Source: Dasania marina DSM 21967
GTDB taxonomy: Bacteria; Pseudomonadota; Gammaproteobacteria; Pseudomonadales; Dasaniaceae
Length of the DNA: 64,000 bases
Direction of reading: 5' to 3'
Assembly: GCF_000373485.1 (NCBI RefSeq)
Contig: NZ_KB891585.1
Coordinates: 485,861-549,860 of the forward strand
Shown here: positions 31,184-39,586 of the stretch, in pieces
How positions within the stretch are numbered: position 1 is the first letter of the stretch
How the letters are laid out: each line of letters starts with the position of its first letter
Notes under the pieces: model-generated
What the model was told of the DNA's origin: nothing
The model's database searches: none
The model's input: only the letters and a program-made list of their open reading frames with translations
Program-made: the position numbers and the translations under genes

Positions 31184-31229
31184 AGGTTAAACTGAGTTAG
31201 CTAAGTGCTAACCTAGGTTGCTTTAACCT
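31184..31229 (+). promoter_or_regulatory. Nested hairpin in the leader of the NhaC-type gene
   Basis: Outer stem AGGTTAAA (31184-31191) pairs with TTTAACCT (31222-31229). Inside it GTTAGC (31196-31201), loop TAAGT and GCTAAC (31207-31212) pair perfectly. The structure ends 23 bases before the ATG at 31253, so it could hide or expose the ribosome-binding site or bind a regulator. I do not match it to a named riboswitch. Confidence 0.45.
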
Positions 31230-31252
31230 AATAAACAGATTGGGCGTAGTAG

Positions 31253-32755
31253 ATGAACAATAAACCCCTGAGCTTAACTGATACATTGATTATCACCTTT
31301 GCCCTGCTGATCTTATTAGGCGGTGCTATTTCGCTATTTGGCGGCGACTCGCTATCGGGCCCCACTCAAGTGGCCATGCTGCTCATAGGTTTTACCGCCG
31401 CCCTCGTCGGCCTCAAAAATGGTCTGGAATGGGAGGGTATAGAAAAGCGCATAGTCGAGTGCACCTCGCGCACCGTAGGTCCCAACCTCATCTTTTTATC
31501 CATAGGCTCATTAATAGGCGCGCTAATGCTCTCGGGGGCGGTGCCCACCCTACTCTATGCTGGTCTAAGTATCTTATCGCCCACGTTTTTCTATCCCTTA
31601 AGCTGTTTGATCTGCGCCCTTGTGGCGTTGAGCATAGGCAGCTCATGGACCACTGCCGCCACCATAGGCGTGGGGTTAATCGGCGTGTCATATGGCTTTG
31701 CACTGTCACCAGAGATTACCGCCGGGGCCATCATTTCCGGGGCTTACTTTGGTGATAAAATGTCACCACTGTCTGAAACCACCAACCTCGCCCCGGCCGT
31801 GGCCGGTAGCAGTCTATTCCCCCATATACGGCATATGATGTGGGTCTCTGTGCCCAGCTTTGTGCTATGCCTGATCATTTTTACCGGGCTGGGCCTTACC
31901 AGCACTCTGGAATCGGGTAGCCAAGAGCAAATCGCCGCCTTTCTAGCCACCTTGGATTACCATTTTTCCATAGCCTGGTACAACCTATTACCCATCATCT
32001 TATTACTGGCCATGGCGATACTAAAAGTGCCTGCCTTTTTAGCCATAGTGGGCGGCACCATCATCGCCATCGTCTTTGCCATACTGTTTCAAAGCGAGGC
32101 CATTGTTAGCTTTGCCAACATACTGCAACCCGGTGCGGCTCTAGACACCTTACACTTTTTCAAGACCCTGCTGGCAGCGCTAGTCGATGGCTTTGTGATA
32201 CACACCGATAACCCGGCGGTTAACGACCTGTTATCCCGTGGCGGTATGGTCTCCATGATTAATATGGTCTGGCTGGTACTGTGCTCTATGATGATGACGG
32301 GAGTGCTGGAAAAAGTCGGCTATATACAAAAAATCATGAATCTGCTGATTGTTTTTATTAGTTCTACCGGCTCTCTAATTGCTACCACTATGGCCACCTG
32401 TATGAGCGTCAACCTACTGACTGGCGATCAATACCTGTCTTTGGTATTACCGGGTCAAATGTGGAAAGAGGAATATAAGAAGCGCAAACTGGCCGCCATT
32501 AACCTATCCCGCACCTTAGAAGACTCTGGCACCATTACTTCGCCATTAATTCCCTGGAATGCCTGTGGCGTGTTTATGGCCAGTACTTTGGGGGTAGCCA
32601 CCTTTGCCTACCTACCCTTTTGCTTCTTTAACTTGATCAACCCATTGATCGCACTAAGCTACGGTTTCTTGAACATTAAAATTGCCCCCTTGGAGGAACC
32701 CAGCACTAGCAAGAGCCTAGGCGATAGTAACGAAGGATTGCCCAGCCACGCCTAA
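31253..32755 (+). CDS. NhaC-family Na+/H+ antiporter
   Basis: A 500-residue polytopic membrane protein with roughly a dozen hydrophobic segments. The conserved regions of NhaC antiporters are present: GAIISGAYFGDKMSPLSETT near residue 160, VDGFVIHTDNPAVNDLLSRGG near residue 310 and NLSRTLEDSGTITSPLIPWN near residue 418. The family exchanges Na+ (or malate/lactate in a few members) for protons. It is preceded by a structured leader and lies 170 bases after the hybrid kinase, so regulation by that system is possible but unproven. A marine lifestyle would fit. Confidence 0.88.
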   Translation: MNNKPLSLTDTLIITFALLILLGGAISLFGGDSLSGPTQVAMLLIGFTAALVGLKNGLEWEGIEKRIVECTSRTVGPNLIFLSIGSLIGALMLSGAVPTLLYAGLSILSPTFFYPLSCLICALVALSIGSSWTTAATIGVGLIGVSYGFALSPEITAGAIISGAYFGDKMSPLSETTNLAPAVAGSSLFPHIRHMMWVSVPSFVLCLIIFTGLGLTSTLESGSQEQIAAFLATLDYHFSIAWYNLLPIILLLAMAILKVPAFLAIVGGTIIAIVFAILFQSEAIVSFANILQPGAALDTLHFFKTLLAALVDGFVIHTDNPAVNDLLSRGGMVSMINMVWLVLCSMMMTGVLEKVGYIQKIMNLLIVFISSTGSLIATTMATCMSVNLLTGDQYLSLVLPGQMWKEEYKKRKLAAINLSRTLEDSGTITSPLIPWNACGVFMASTLGVATFAYLPFCFFNLINPLIALSYGFLNIKIAPLEEPSTSKSLGDSNEGLPSHA

Positions 32756-33071
32756 TAGGCCTCCTATTACGCTGCAAAATATAAAGCTAAGCTGCTGTTA
32801 TCTAAGAGTTAATACTATTTCCCCTAGCATTAACCCTTAGGCTCTTAGCTATACAATTTCACTATTCACACAGAACTCCCAGTGACTTTTATAGTCATAG
32901 TCAACACGCGCCAACAGACCCGACAGCCTAAGCACCACCAAACTGTAAAGGCCTTTAAAAATCAATGGCTTGGCGCTTATTTGTACAGCATGGCTAAGGC
33001 TTGCTTTTAACGCCTAAGGCGTTATGATGAGGGCTGTCCATGCAACTGACTTTTGATCGGAGATCGAATAC
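32756..33071. other. 316-base gap with hairpin after the antiporter and BI-1 promoter
   Basis: Contains a long imperfect hairpin: CTAAGAG (32802-32808) with CTCTTAG (32842-32848), and inside it GTTAAT (32808-32813) with ATTAAC (32829-32834). There is no T-run, so it is not a standard terminator. The right end holds the promoter of the next gene. I see no coding frame. Confidence 0.5.
33001..33028 (+). promoter_or_regulatory. Promoter of the BI-1/YccA gene with palindrome in the spacer
   Basis: TTGCTT (33001-33006), a 16-base spacer and TATGAT (33023-33028) form a plausible sigma-70 promoter. The spacer is filled by the perfect palindrome AACGCC-TAA-GGCGTT (33009-33023), well placed for a repressor. 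The start codon is at 33072. Confidence 0.5.
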
Positions 33072-33746
33072 ATGCAAAACCAACCCATTTTTGGCTCACA
33101 AACTCAGAGCACAGAATCGGTATTAGCTACCAATAAAGTATTGCGCAATACCTATCTACTGCTTTCAGCGACGTTACTTTTCAGCGCGATGACCGCCAGT
33201 GTGGCCATGGCTATGGAAATCAGCCGCGGTACTTCCCTGATGCTTTCATTGATAGGCTTAGGGTTAATTTTTGCCGTACACAAAACCGCAGATTCTAGCA
33301 AAGGTTTGGTTATGGTCTTCGCCTTTACTGGCGTACTAGGCGCAGCTTTAGGCCCCATGCTTAACTATTACCTATCCTTGGCCAACGGCCCTAGCTTGGT
33401 GATGCAAGCGCTAGGAGGCACCGCGTTGGTGTTCTTTACCCTTTCAGGCTATGCCCTAACCACCAGAAAAGACTTTTCCTTTATGGGCGGTTTCTTAATG
33501 GTAGGTTTGGTCGTTGTGGTTATCGCTGGCTTGGCTAACTTGTTCTTTCAAGTACCGGCTCTCTCTTTAGCGATATCATCAGCCGTAGTGCTTATCATGT
33601 CAGGCTTAATCTTGTTTGATACCAGCCGCATCGTAAACGGTGGTGAAACCAACTATATACGCGCAACGGTTGCGCTATACCTTAACATCTACAACCTTTT
33701 CACCAGCCTGCTACACCTTTTAGGCATTTTCGGTGGCGATGACTAA
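33072..33746 (+). CDS. Bax inhibitor-1/YccA family membrane protein
   Basis: A 224-residue integral membrane protein with about seven hydrophobic helices. The BI-1/YccA (UPF0005) features are the N-terminal NKVLRNTYLLLSATLLFSA, the central GYALTTRKDFSFMGGFL and the C-terminal SRIVNGGETNYIRATVALYLNIYNLF-type region, whose buried Asp/Arg residues are typical of the family. In E. coli YccA modulates FtsH proteolysis. In many Pseudomonas-type genomes this gene sits directly before tusD, as here. A strong terminator follows. Confidence 0.9.
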   Translation: MQNQPIFGSQTQSTESVLATNKVLRNTYLLLSATLLFSAMTASVAMAMEISRGTSLMLSLIGLGLIFAVHKTADSSKGLVMVFAFTGVLGAALGPMLNYYLSLANGPSLVMQALGGTALVFFTLSGYALTTRKDFSFMGGFLMVGLVVVVIAGLANLFFQVPALSLAISSAVVLIMSGLILFDTSRIVNGGETNYIRATVALYLNIYNLFTSLLHLLGIFGGDD

Positions 33747-33765
33747 GCGAACGCTTATAGAATAC

Positions 33766-33794
33766 AGCCCTGCTCTTTAGCAGGGCTTTTTTTT
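33766..33794 (+). terminator. Rho-independent terminator after the BI-1/YccA gene
   Basis: GCCCTGCT, loop CTTT and AGCAGGGC followed by eight T residues. It separates the membrane-protein gene from tusDCBE. Confidence 0.9.
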
Positions 33795-33860
33795 AGCTGG
33801 TACTTTTAGCCAGTAGTTTTAGATCGTGCTTTTAAGTAGTGATAATGAATAGGCAGGGTA

Positions 33861-34253
33861 ATGAAATTTTCTTTAGTGATATTAGCCGCACCCTACTCCG
33901 ACCAATCGGTGAGCACAGCGCTGCGTTTTGCAACAGCATTGCTAGAACAAGGCCATGAGATTTTTCGAGTGTTCTTTTATCACAATGGCGTGTACGCCAG
34001 TAACGCCCTAATCACCCCACCACAGGATGAACCCAACATCCCCCAGCAGTGGCAACAGCTAGCCCAGCAACACAGTATTGATATGGTCAGCTGCATAGCC
34101 AGCGCCTTAAAGCGCGGCGTGCTGGACGAAACCGAAGCCCAACGCTATGAGCAGCCCAGCCATAATCTGCAGGCTGGCTTTGAGCTTTCTGGACTAGGGC
34201 AGTTAATCGAAGCCAGCGCGCTATCAGATCGCGTTGTGAGTTTTGGTGCATGA
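33861..34253 (+). CDS. tusD: TusD, sulfur relay protein
   Basis: Subunit of the TusBCD complex that passes persulfide sulfur from TusA to TusE for 2-thiolation of U34 in tRNA-Glu, -Gln and -Lys. It has 130 residues. The catalytic cysteine is Cys78 (MVSCIASALKRGV), at exactly the E. coli position. FRVFFYHNGVYASNAL is the DsrE-family core. It is coupled to tusC by an ATGA overlap (34250-34253). Confidence 0.95.
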   Translation: MKFSLVILAAPYSDQSVSTALRFATALLEQGHEIFRVFFYHNGVYASNALITPPQDEPNIPQQWQQLAQQHSIDMVSCIASALKRGVLDETEAQRYEQPSHNLQAGFELSGLGQLIEASALSDRVVSFGA

Positions 34254-34609
34254 GCAAGAATCTCTTAATCATCTGCCGCCGGCCACCCTACGGTAACAGT
34301 CTAGCTCGCGAAGCCATCGATATCGCCCTAGCCGCTGGTGCCTTCGAACAAGATATCAGCCTATTGTTTATAGGCGACGGCCTGTGGCAATTAAACAGCC
34401 AACAGGATAGCGCAGCGCTGGCTCTTAAAAACCACGGCAAGGCCTTAACCGCCCTGCCGCTGTATGGCATAGAGAACATCTATGTGCAGGCCGAGGCCTT
34501 AGCCCCACGGCAATTGAGCGCAGAGGCGCTGCTGTTACCGGTAACAGTCCTTAGCCAAACACAGATCGCGGCATTGATAGACGCCGCCGATACCGTATTG
34601 AATTTTTAG
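34250..34609 (+). CDS. tusC: TusC, sulfur relay protein
   Basis: A 119-residue DsrF-like subunit of TusBCD. The opening LLIICRRPPYGNSLAREAID and the core DISLLFIGDGLWQL match the family. The translation start overlaps the tusD stop and tusB follows after 11 bases, so the proteins should be made in equal amounts. Confidence 0.93.
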   Translation: MSKNLLIICRRPPYGNSLAREAIDIALAAGAFEQDISLLFIGDGLWQLNSQQDSAALALKNHGKALTALPLYGIENIYVQAEALAPRQLSAEALLLPVTVLSQTQIAALIDAADTVLNF

Positions 34610-34620
34610 GCCTGTCTGCC

Positions 34621-34923
34621 ATGTCCAGCTTACACATCATCAATAAATCCCCGCTTAGCCACAGCTGCCTAGACGAATGCCTAAGCTGCTGCCAGCAGGG
34701 CGACGACATACTTTTTATAGAGGATGGCGTGGTAGCGCTGTGCAGCCTCAAGCCACAGCAGCAACAGCAGCTCGCCGCCCTGGCGATACAGCCCCATGTG
34801 CTGGCAGCCGATGTGGCCGCCCGTGGCTTAGTTGATAAATTGAGCGCAGCCTTTCAAAGCAGTGATGATACGGGCTTTGTTGCGCTATGCGTCAAACACC
34901 CCAAAAGCATCAGTTGGTTTTAA
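34621..34923 (+). CDS. tusB: TusB, sulfur relay protein
   Basis: The smallest TusBCD subunit, 100 residues (DsrH-like). It begins MSSLHIINKSPLSHSCLDEC and contains GDDILFIEDGVVAL; the C-terminal CVKHPKSISWF is typical. Its stop and the tusE start overlap as TAATG (34921-34925). Confidence 0.93.
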   Translation: MSSLHIINKSPLSHSCLDECLSCCQQGDDILFIEDGVVALCSLKPQQQQQLAALAIQPHVLAADVAARGLVDKLSAAFQSSDDTGFVALCVKHPKSISWF

Positions 34924-35231
34924 TGGCAGCGGTCGACAAAGAAGGGTTTTTGCTCAATCTTAACGATTGGGATGAGAGCGTGGCCAGCGAGTTAGCCGCA
35001 GCGGAAGGCATAGTGCTTAGTGAGCAGCACTGGCAAGTGATCAAACTACTTAGACAGTTTTACCAAGAGTTTCAACTCTCACCGGCCATGCGCCCTTTGG
35101 TTAAATATGTAGGCCTGCACTTAGGGGCAGACAAGGGCAAAAGCCTGTATTTATTACAACTGTTCCCCGGCAGCCCCGCCAAGTTGGCCAGCAAAATCGC
35201 TGGCCTACCCAAGCCTGATAACTGCCTCTAA
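34923..35231 (+). CDS. tusE: TusE/DsrC-like sulfur carrier
   Basis: Last carrier of the relay; it delivers sulfur to MnmA. From the ATG at 34923 it has 102 residues. The conserved C-terminal arm ends KIAGLPKPDNCL, with the active Cys as the penultimate residue. The second cysteine of true dissimilatory DsrC is absent, which favours TusE. LVKYVGLHLGADKGKSLYLL is the family core. It completes the tusDCBE operon; tusA is at 49275. Confidence 0.94.
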   Translation: MAAVDKEGFLLNLNDWDESVASELAAAEGIVLSEQHWQVIKLLRQFYQEFQLSPAMRPLVKYVGLHLGADKGKSLYLLQLFPGSPAKLASKIAGLPKPDNCL

Positions 35232-35264
35232 TCAATATTAGCTACAAATCGCCACTACTTATTG

Positions 35265-36278
35265 CTACAGGTCATAGCCGTTGGGGTTTTGGCTCTGCCA
35301 GTGCCAGGTATCCCTAGTCATGGCCTCTATGCCCAACTCTGCCTGCCAGCCTAACGCTCGCAAAGCAATAGCGGGGTTGGCGTAGCAACTGGCGACATCG
35401 CCGGGGCGCCTAGCCACAACTTTATAACTAACGGTTTTACCCGAGGTTTGCTCAAAGGCGGCAATCATTTGTAGCACTGAGTAGCCCTGACCGGTACCCA
35501 AGTTATAAGCCACCGCTCCGGGTTGCTGCTTGAGTTTATCTAGCGCTTTAATATGGCCCTTAGCCAAATCTACTACATGGATATAATCACGCACACCAGT
35601 GCCATCCACCGTATTGTAATCATCACCAAACACCGACAGGCAATCCAACTTGCCTACTGCCACTTGCGAGATAAAAGGCATAAGGTTATTGGGGATACCG
35701 TTGGGGTCTTCGCCGATTAAGCCGCTTTCGTGAGCGCCTACCGGATTAAAATAGCGCAGCATAATTAGATTCCAGCGCTGGTCGGCCACATAGAGGTCGC
35801 CCAGTATCTCTTCTATCATCAGCTTAGAGCGGCCGTAGGGGTTGGTGGCAGATAAAGGGAAGCTCTCGTCTATAGGCACACTAGCAGGGTCGCCATATAC
35901 GGTGGCTGAGGAGCTAAACACCAAGTTGAACACCTGATGCTCTTGCATTACCTCTAGCAGGCACAGCGTGCCGTGTACGTTATTGTGGTAATACCACAAT
36001 GGCTTGGCTACCGACTCACCTACGGCCTTTAAACCGGCAAAATGGATAACGGCTGTGATCTGGTGAGCAGCAAATACCTGATTAAGTGCTTTAACATCAC
36101 AGATATCCAATTGATAAAAGGTAATGCTCTTACCGGTAATTTGCTCAACTCTGCGTATAGACTCCATTTGGCTATTGCTAAAATTATCAACCACTACCAC
36201 CTCGTGGCCTTCGTTTAGCAACTCTATGCAGGTGTGGCTGCCTATATAACCCGCACCACCCGTCACCAAAACACGCAT
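35265..36278 (-). CDS. galE: UDP-glucose 4-epimerase
   Basis: NAD-dependent short-chain-type epimerase interconverting UDP-glucose and UDP-galactose for polysaccharide synthesis. From the ATG at 36278 it has 337 residues, matching E. coli GalE, and starts [15 protein letters not shown] with the NAD motif. An in-frame TTG at 36299 is a weaker start, because GAGAGGG precedes the ATG at good spacing. Catalytic Ser in [10 protein letters not shown] and YxxxK in NPYGRSK are intact. Its 3' end is convergent with tusE. Confidence 0.95.
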   Translation of the reverse strand: MRVLVTGGAGYIGSHTCIELLNEGHEVVVVDNFSNSQMESIRRVEQITGKSITFYQLDICDVKALNQVFAAHQITAVIHFAGLKAVGESVAKPLWYYHNNVHGTLCLLEVMQEHQVFNLVFSSSATVYGDPASVPIDESFPLSATNPYGRSKLMIEEILGDLYVADQRWNLIMLRYFNPVGAHESGLIGEDPNGIPNNLMPFISQVAVGKLDCLSVFGDDYNTVDGTGVRDYIHVVDLAKGHIKALDKLKQQPGAVAYNLGTGQGYSVLQMIAAFEQTSGKTVSYKVVARRPGDVASCYANPAIALRALGWQAELGIEAMTRDTWHWQSQNPNGYDL

Positions 36279-36440
36279 ACACCCTCTCTTATTATTCAAA
36301 AATCAATCTGGCTAAAAAAATAATAGCTCACTATAACGTAATCACCCGCTAGCGGTAACACTGGCCGCACAATTTCACTATAATGGCTGCTGATTTTATT
36401 ACCCTGCTTTCTTACCTTGCTCTCTTACCGTGATCTGCCC

Positions 36441-37529
36441 ATGCCTCTTAGCAATATAAATCCCGACCACTATCAACAGCAGCTGGACGCCAAAGCCCAG
36501 CGCGTCAGCCAATTATTCAGCGAATTTACTCCGCCAGCCTTAGAGGTTTACCCCTCGCCACCGCTGCACTTTAGAATGCGCGCCGAATTTAAAATTTGGC
36601 ATAAAGGCGAGCATAGCCACTATGCGATGTTTAAAAAAGAAACACCCAAACAGCCGCAGTTTATTAGTGACTTCCCCATAGGCTCTAAAACCATTAACCA
36701 GCTGATGCCAGAGCTAATGGCTGCCATCAAAGCGGAGCCGCTGCTACGCAAGCGCCTATTTCAAGTTGAATTTTTAACCACCCTCAGCGGCCAATCCTTA
36801 ATCACTCTGATTTACCATAAAAAGCTAGATGAAGCCTGGCAAAGCGCCGCCGAGCTTTTACAGCAGCAATTGGGCGCCGGCATTATAGGCCGCAGCAAAA
36901 AACAAAAGCTGGTATTAAAAGATGACTACGTCACTGAAACCTTAGACGTGAGCGGCCAACGCTTTCACTTTCAACAGGTGGAAAGCGGCTTTACCCAGCC
37001 CAACGCGAAAGTGAATGAAAAAATGTTGGGCTGGGCGCTGCAGCACAGCCAAAACAGCCCTGGAGACTTACTGGAGCTATACTGCGGCAACGGTAATTTT
37101 ACCGCCGTGCTGGCACAAAACTTTGACAAGGTGCTGGCCACAGAAATCGCCAAAACCTCAGTGCGCTCAGCGGAGTATAATTTTAAACTCAACAACATCA
37201 GCAATATAAAAATTGCCCGCATGTCCAGCGAGGAATTTTCCAGCGCCTTAATGGGAGAGCGTGAATACCGTCGCTTAGCGGATATAGACCTGACCAGTTA
37301 CAATATCAGCACCGTGTTAGTCGATCCACCTAGGGCGGGCCTGGATGACAACACCATTAAACTGATTAGCCAGTACTCGCGCATTATTTATATTTCCTGC
37401 AACCCCAACACTCTGCACGACAATATAAAACAGCTTAGCCTCACTCACGATATAGCGCAGTTCGCCATTTTTGATCAGTTCCCTTATACCGATCACATAG
37501 AAAGTGGCCTAGTCTTAGTCAAACGCTAA
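36441..37529 (+). CDS. trmA: tRNA (uracil-5)-methyltransferase TrmA
   Basis: Makes T54 (ribothymidine) in the T-loop of tRNAs with SAM. From the ATG at 36441 it has 362 residues (E. coli 366). Motifs: the SAM-binding LLELYCGNGNFTAVLA near residue 208, VLVDPPRAGLD near residue 292 and the catalytic Cys in YISCNPNTL, with the final glutamate in HIESGLVLVKR. An upstream TTG at 36417 is open but less likely. It is followed by phhB after 22 bases. Confidence 0.95.
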   Translation: MPLSNINPDHYQQQLDAKAQRVSQLFSEFTPPALEVYPSPPLHFRMRAEFKIWHKGEHSHYAMFKKETPKQPQFISDFPIGSKTINQLMPELMAAIKAEPLLRKRLFQVEFLTTLSGQSLITLIYHKKLDEAWQSAAELLQQQLGAGIIGRSKKQKLVLKDDYVTETLDVSGQRFHFQQVESGFTQPNAKVNEKMLGWALQHSQNSPGDLLELYCGNGNFTAVLAQNFDKVLATEIAKTSVRSAEYNFKLNNISNIKIARMSSEEFSSALMGEREYRRLADIDLTSYNISTVLVDPPRAGLDDNTIKLISQYSRIIYISCNPNTLHDNIKQLSLTHDIAQFAIFDQFPYTDHIESGLVLVKR

Positions 37530-37551
37530 ATAAAAACACAGGATAAAAGCC

Positions 37552-37839
37552 ATGACCATTAGTAAACTGAGCGACGAGCAAATCTTAGAACAATTAAACG
37601 CCTATCCCAATTGGCAACTACAGGACGGCAAACTCTACCGACGTTTAACGTTTGAAGACTTCGTACACGCCATGGGATTTATCACCCAAATTGCCATACT
37701 GGCCGAAAAAGCCAATCACCACCCTGAGTGGGCCAATGTCTATCGCACCGTAGATATATTTTTAACCACCCATGAAGTGGATGGTGTGAGTGAGCGCGAC
37801 TTTGCACTGCTGAAACATATAGAAAGGCTAATTGGATGA
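37552..37839 (+). CDS. phhB: Pterin-4a-carbinolamine dehydratase
   Basis: A 95-residue enzyme that recycles the pterin cofactor of aromatic amino-acid hydroxylases, or acts in other pterin metabolism. The active-site histidines His56, His57 (NHHPEW) and His74 (TTHEVDG) are at normal spacing. No phenylalanine hydroxylase gene is in the window, so the symbol is by family. The stop codon at 37837-37839 is followed after one base by the heptamer array. Confidence 0.92.
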   Translation: MTISKLSDEQILEQLNAYPNWQLQDGKLYRRLTFEDFVHAMGFITQIAILAEKANHHPEWANVYRTVDIFLTTHEVDGVSERDFALLKHIERLIG

Positions 37840-37840
37840 C

Positions 37841-37948
37841 AGTCGCTAGTCGCTAGTCGCTAGTCGCTAGTCGCTAGTCGCTAGTCGCTAGTCGCTAGTC
37901 GCTAGTCGCTAGTCGCTAGTCGCTAGTCGCTAGTCGCTAGTCGCTAGT
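37841..37948 (+). repeat. Tandem heptamer array (AGTCGCT)x15.4
   Basis: Fifteen perfect head-to-tail copies of AGTCGCT plus AGT, followed by AAAAA. It begins one base after the phhB stop codon. Seven is not a multiple of three, and CTAGTCG contains TAG on both strands, so each 21 bases give a TAG in all six frames. There is no unique sequence between units. It faces three AGCGACT units at 38041-38068 across a terminator. Confidence 0.97.
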
Positions 37949-38006
37949 AAAAATTTTGACGCCGCATGTTTTTCTGTCAACCGTAAGCAATAAACTTTTC
38001 ACAAAT

Positions 38007-38038
38007 AAAAAAGCCAGCCCAAACCGGACTGGCTTTTT
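38007..38038. terminator. Bidirectional terminator between phhB and the minus-strand gene
   Basis: AAAAAAGCCAG, loop and CTGGCTTTTT, with A- and T-runs on the two sides, so it can end transcription from both convergent genes. It lies between the two facing heptamer arrays. Confidence 0.85.
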
Positions 38039-38040
38039 CT

Positions 38041-38068
38041 AGCGACTCTTCACTAGCGACTAGCGACT
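38041..38068 (-). repeat. Facing heptamer array, four units in phase
   Basis: On the plus strand: AGCGACT, CTTCACT (degenerate), AGCGACT, AGCGACT, all in strict seven-base phase. On the minus strand these read AGTCGCT and follow the TAG stop of the gene at 38076 after a run of G residues. The sense orientation relative to its gene is thus the same as in the phhB array. Confidence 0.9.
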
Positions 38069-38075
38069 GCCCCCC

Positions 38076-39413
38076 CTACATACTTTCCATTTTCAATTCT
38101 AAATAACGCTCTTCTAATTCTATATGCTGGGTCTGTAGGTTAAGTAATTCCTGCTGAGTTTCTTGCAGCTTTATATTTAAGGATTCGACTTCAGCACCAC
38201 CAGCGGAGGCAGCAGCGCCTGCGGCAACATCGACAATTTTCTGTTGCAACAAGTTGTTTTCATCTTCCAGCGCAGCGATGGTTTTTAGCATATCGCGACT
38301 GCTGTCGGTGAGCTCGGCCACTAAACTTTCCAGCTGCTGAAGATCCTCACTAGAGCCACCTTTCTCCGCAGCCGCACGTAGGCCCTGATTCTCATCCATC
38401 ATACGATTGAGCTCATCTTCTAATACCTGAGCACAAGTTTCCGCCTCTTTCATAAAGCGATCTTGACGTTCTAGCTGCTCACACAAGCCATCCATAACCG
38501 CCTGCTGCTCTTCTGGGGATGAGGCACCAGCCAGCTGGCTTTGCAAGCCGGTAATAACTTTATGCTGATCAACCGCCATATTACGTAGCCGTATCATCTC
38601 CTCTTGATTGGCGATAATGGTACGATTATCACCGGTGGTGCGGGCATCAACGTCAGCAGTAGTTCTTCCGCCACCGCCCTGCTCTATCATGCTATCGATT
38701 TGGCCATAGCTGTTGGCATATTTGTTGAGCAGGCCTTCAAACTCCCCACCTGCTCCCAACTCTGTACCCATGGCCAGTAATTGCTCTTGATAGCTTTGCG
38801 CCTCTTTCTTCGCCGAGCTCCACTTAGACTCCATATCAAAAAATAATTTTTTGAAGCGCTCTAAGTTCTCTATACGTTTTTTAAGGTTGAGGACTTCTTC
38901 TTCATTGCCAGCACTAGTGTCTGCTTGCGGCGGCTGCTCAGGTTCAGCTGCCTGTTCGTAAAACTGTATAATTTGCTGGAACTTGCTTTGCAGCACCTGC
39001 CAGTCAGAGCTATCCCCCTCGCCCGAATAATCAGCCTCTTTCTCGGCGATAAGAAACGCATGACGCAAAGCTGCTGCCTGACGGTCCAGTGGCGAATCAG
39101 CACTAATATCTAGCACTATATCGCGGTCGGGGTTAAGGCTACTGTGGTGTTCGCGGGTATCTTCTATCTGCGCATCCAGATAATCCATATACGCTTTGGG
39201 TTTTATTTTTTGCGCTTCAATGAGTTTTGCGGCCAATTCGGCAGCACCTTTCTTAGCGCTAGCTACCGATTGGCGTAGGTCTTGGACCTTCTCTTCAAAT
39301 TTACCTATCAGCTTTTTTAACTTGCCTACATGCACCAACAAAAAAATGGTCACTACCAGCAACAGCGCGGCTAGCTCACTGGCCATATATAAGGCTACAT
39401 TCGATTCTGGCAT
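38076..39413 (-). CDS. Membrane-anchored coiled-coil protein, function unknown
   Basis: A 445-residue protein I do not recognise. One N-terminal membrane segment (about 9-28, MASELAALLLVVTIFLLVHV) is followed by long heptad-rich coiled coils. These lie at about 30-70, 170-220, 270-345 and 360-445, with a low-complexity linker (GGGGRTTADVDARTTGD) near residue 247. There is no catalytic motif. The topology (N-terminal anchor, cytoplasmic coil) recalls scaffold or cell-shape proteins, but that is inference. Its 3' end carries the heptamer array; its 5' side faces queF after a 170-base gap. Confidence 0.6.
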   Translation of the reverse strand: MPESNVALYMASELAALLLVVTIFLLVHVGKLKKLIGKFEEKVQDLRQSVASAKKGAAELAAKLIEAQKIKPKAYMDYLDAQIEDTREHHSSLNPDRDIVLDISADSPLDRQAAALRHAFLIAEKEADYSGEGDSSDWQVLQSKFQQIIQFYEQAAEPEQPPQADTSAGNEEEVLNLKKRIENLERFKKLFFDMESKWSSAKKEAQSYQEQLLAMGTELGAGGEFEGLLNKYANSYGQIDSMIEQGGGGRTTADVDARTTGDNRTIIANQEEMIRLRNMAVDQHKVITGLQSQLAGASSPEEQQAVMDGLCEQLERQDRFMKEAETCAQVLEDELNRMMDENQGLRAAAEKGGSSEDLQQLESLVAELTDSSRDMLKTIAALEDENNLLQQKIVDVAAGAAASAGGAEVESLNIKLQETQQELLNLQTQHIELEERYLELKMESM

Positions 39414-39586
39414 CTAAATATCCGACTATGTTCGGGGGGGATTAAATTATTATTGATAAGAATCACGCTAACTCTATGATTGTTACCGATTTATTCTTTG
39501 CAAGAGTATGGTATAGATAGGCTTTTTTGGCTATAGCCAAACTGCCACCCTGGCCCAAGAGGGCTAAAATAATCCAATTATTAGCG

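Noticed and set aside
37841-37948. CRISPR array
   Set aside because: Units are seven bases, directly joined, with no spacers and no cas genes nearby.
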